From the NCBI GenBank assembly GCA_947184155.2, contig CAMXCT020001458.1:574501-638500 (forward strand): DNA of 64,000 nt, given 5' to 3'. The DNA is from Cladocopium goreaui. Taxonomy: Eukaryota; Sar; Dinophyceae; Suessiales; Symbiodiniaceae. The stretch's first letter is position 1. Each line of letters opens with the position of its first letter. Positions 63,401 through 64,000 of this stretch are shown here, piece by piece. Position numbers and translations under genes: made by a program. The notes under the pieces were generated by a model that searched no databases, was not told the origin of the DNA, and saw only the letters and a list, made by a program, of their open reading frames with translations.

Positions 63401-64000
63401 GATGAGCATGGCGATGCAACAGGTCGGCCAGTCCCTGGAGGAGCTGGCGCGTGGGCAGGCTCAGATGCTGAACATGATGCAGCCAAACCTGACACCGGCT
63501 CCGAAGCCCGCTGCCACTCCGACACCGTCCCTGCACGAGAGCTTTCACCTGGATGCACCAGAGGCGGTAGCATGGTCGGATGTGGAGTTGGAAGGGTCCA
63601 GTCCGGGCTCAATGTTCAATCCGAACGAGATGATGCCCAACTACGACAACAACAACCACGACCCTGGCCGACATGGATGGTAAGGACTGGGACCATTGCC
63701 ACAGCTGCCTTACTCACCTGGCATCAATGTTCCCCTGACTTTCAAGATCAACTCCACGGTTTGGGGTTTGAGCGTGAGGAATGCTACATCTTCAAGTATG
63801 ACCTTGGCGTGGATCATCCAGCATGCCCTGACTATAAGGTTGTTCCTGGTGCGAACGATCAACGACACTCCACAGAATGCCCTGGTCTTGAAGTATGTCC
63901 TGACTATGAAGTCGTTCCTGGTGCGGACGATCGACGGCACTCTCAAGTATGTTCAGGTGATAAAGTATGCCCAGGTGATGCAGTACACCCAGGTGCTACT
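60461..64000 (+). CDS. Retroelement gag-protease ORF, runs off the window
   Basis: From ATG 60461 (GGAGCCATGG) the frame stays open for 1,180 codons to the last base. Residues 1-130 are Gly/Asp/Trp-rich. A helical gag-like region follows (WNKQTDIPLHRRADRVL near 170), then an acidic segment, a CCHC zinc knuckle (C438-RLC-QKKGH-WAAEC451) and a retropepsin-like site at residue 517 (VLDIGATQDLIG). This gag, knuckle and protease order is that of LTR retrotransposons, Ty1/copia or Ty3/gypsy type. Integrase and reverse transcriptase would lie beyond the window. Beyond about codon 750 the frame becomes low in complexity and another frame looks better, so a frameshift is possible. No LTR is recognised upstream. 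Confidence 0.75.
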   Translation, partial: MASGSGPHPDHGRGEGDGDAPEPEDQPRAGRAWYGAGRSAADGDGSATASGEHGPQNGVAGHQHQTSGAEEGDPLQVQDPWVPAGRSTAAQDSGLVREEAATWQTRSWDSTWNHDQWGAHDWSAGGWRGSDWRWDQWGSPFNTKPDMLDPPTWPGWSHRRLWIQSIRRWNKQTDIPLHRRADRVLRSLGWDLQSDFEHLDDEVLSSTLYLEAIIEVMNAKAGVREDDEKRRAYRQAISENQRLREESLAQYAIRRQKDFRNAANYGVVIPNSLKAMLLKEGAGLSDQNQQNLTALLQGNDEDPDLVARCLSRMDVRSDRLSAYVDDAAREPSYLADTDAASEDDDVFENEEVLQELDKMELNEDQICEVFAVLERKRSWKENKLFKADIRKDRGSFIKDGNNGYPRGQAGGPPAGGVAGRNPSRQGFNRDQLKKISRCRLCQKKGHWAAECPSKKGAGGATAFAYCSASADVSRSAFTFLSVMEVRQAIRQVLYGDDQHGDGGWAFLTLDGGEAVLDIGATQDLIGLSALEDLTKELKKVGLKPVKIDKPVSTPTGIGGSARALYAVLLPISPGGIPGILEMTVLEGNVPPLLSVGFLDFLKASIDLSEDKLVLRTLNLELPMNKISTGHCTISLVKWKGGDFPIPDDVQEKYGLPEHAFNISASAFCAYPKSAAAEFVRPQHEEPIQGSISKFSFSHEPNIFSDFHTPQAINFVTDRADSATCCSAVQTHPVFPGVESVENSFQGDRGVAHLAQSFESSELRHDQICHGEHSQTRSLACSQTRSLACEQRDDVYQEPELRCSSNSMGSSLCPHRSASSATDGEHSRLSCRARMASTAERDERTAGDQPGGLQEPGSCRASDQVRSWDEVADARGTHSGRVSSSFRCLDQPVQPICKMDSVSEMSGQSVVPVPASGEELGPELGPERCNDTTDRAHVPHSEGTTCGTWQNSRDTDGLESHGGDSPGPGGCDVELPESRGTDEHGDATGRPVPGGAGAWAGSDAEHDAAKPDTGSEARCHSDTVPARELSPGCTRGGSMVGCGVGRVQSGLNVQSERDDAQLRQQQPRPWPTWMVRTGTIATAALLTWHQCSPDFQDQLHGLGFEREECYIFKYDLGVDHPACPDYKVVPGANDQRHSTECPGLEVCPDYEVVPGADDRRHSQVCSGDKVCPGDAVHPGAT
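62730..63683 (+). CDS. Overlapping retroelement frame with a C-x-H...CxxC motif
   Basis: A 317-codon frame offset from the gag-protease frame. It contains MKLLMHEGHTVGGCLHPSD, then NQYARWTVCPKCQARVWY, a Cys/His arrangement suited to zinc binding that I associate with dinoflagellate retroelement polyproteins. A Gln/Met-rich helix follows (MSMAMQQVGQSLEELARGQA). It has no good ATG of its own, so frameshifting from the upstream gag-protease frame is the likeliest way it is expressed. Confidence 0.5.
   Translation: MRVQSCGMIKFVMENTHKPDLWHVHKPDLWHVSSVMMYIKNQSCAAQAIRWAVHSALTDQPPAPLMESTRDSRAARGWHQLLSAMSAQLETNRVAYKNLARAELRTKFAPGMKLLMHEGHTVGGCLHPSDALINRSNQYARWTVCPKCQARVWYQSLRRGRSSAQSSVQSAATTPPIEPMYHTPKAPPVAPGRTAATLTALNPTEETHQVLEAAMLSFQNQGAQMSMAMQQVGQSLEELARGQAQMLNMMQPNLTPAPKPAATPTPSLHESFHLDAPEAVAWSDVELEGSSPGSMFNPNEMMPNYDNNNHDPGRHGW
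63770..64000 (+). repeat. Degenerate CCTGACTATAAGGTTGTTCC repeats
   Basis: GTTGTTCCTGGTGCGAACGA and GTCGTTCCTGGTGCGGACGA, and the phrase AAGTATG(T/C)CC, recur. They lie in the continuing open frame. Confidence 0.6.

Noticed and set aside
62595-63612. Long minus-strand frames opposite the retroelement
   Set aside because: They are antisense shadows of a GC-rich coding region with no recognisable domain.
1-64000. tRNA, rRNA, centromere or telomere sequences
   Set aside because: I looked for tRNA arm motifs, rRNA-like conserved blocks and telomeric TTTAGGG-type runs and saw none.

Overview
The window looks like nuclear DNA of a dinoflagellate, most likely Symbiodiniaceae or another suessialean. 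The grounds are intronless mobile-element genes that carry cytosine-5 DNA methyltransferases (a combination reported in Symbiodinium), coding segments scattered among repeat-rich introns, many short inverted-repeat elements, long microsatellites, and no bacterial operon structure. I found no rRNA, tRNA, CRISPR array or complete spliced-leader sequence.

Region 1 (1-16382) is bounded by a perfect 26-bp terminal inverted repeat at the first base of the window and at 16357-16382. It carries a complete C5 methyltransferase gene (426-1865, +), a two-block gene for a DUF7869-like transposase-type protein (2822-5365, +), an intron-rich gene of unknown function (about 6741-12974, +), a lysine-rich protein gene (13654-14628, +) and, pointing inward from the right end, a tyrosine recombinase with a C-terminal zinc ribbon (15140-16207, -). 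I read this as one large composite mobile element. The methyltransferase and the transposase-like protein share a short N-terminal sequence motif.

Region 2 (16.4-29.6 kb) is dominated by tandem arrays. Many contain one hairpin family whose core GGAATCC is constant while the flanking arms change together. Fragments of host-type genes are interleaved. They include a minus-strand gene with a run of more than ten mini-exons separated by nearly identical introns of about 60 bp (22.06-23.64 kb).

Region 3 (29.85-33.5 kb) is a DIRS-like tyrosine-recombinase retroelement. Its first ORF holds the end of a reverse transcriptase, then an RNase H domain split by a complete C5 methyltransferase, and it overlaps a downstream tyrosine recombinase ORF by 8 bp. 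The RT is truncated at its 5' side.

Region 4 (33.5-60.4 kb) is AT-rich and mostly intronic or intergenic. It carries at least five families of short inverted-repeat elements, long AT microsatellites, and about twenty GC-rich exon-like islands, mostly readable on the plus strand, which probably belong to one or more large host genes that I could not identify. A 634-bp segment with a minus-strand ORF is flanked by 50-bp direct repeats (46705-47438).

Region 5 (60461-64000) is the 5' part of an LTR-type retroelement: gag with a CCHC knuckle, a retropepsin-like DIGA site, and an open frame running off the window. A second 318-codon frame overlaps it between 62.7 and 63.7 kb.

Exon limits in the intron-rich genes are approximate, because dinoflagellate splice sites are often non-canonical.
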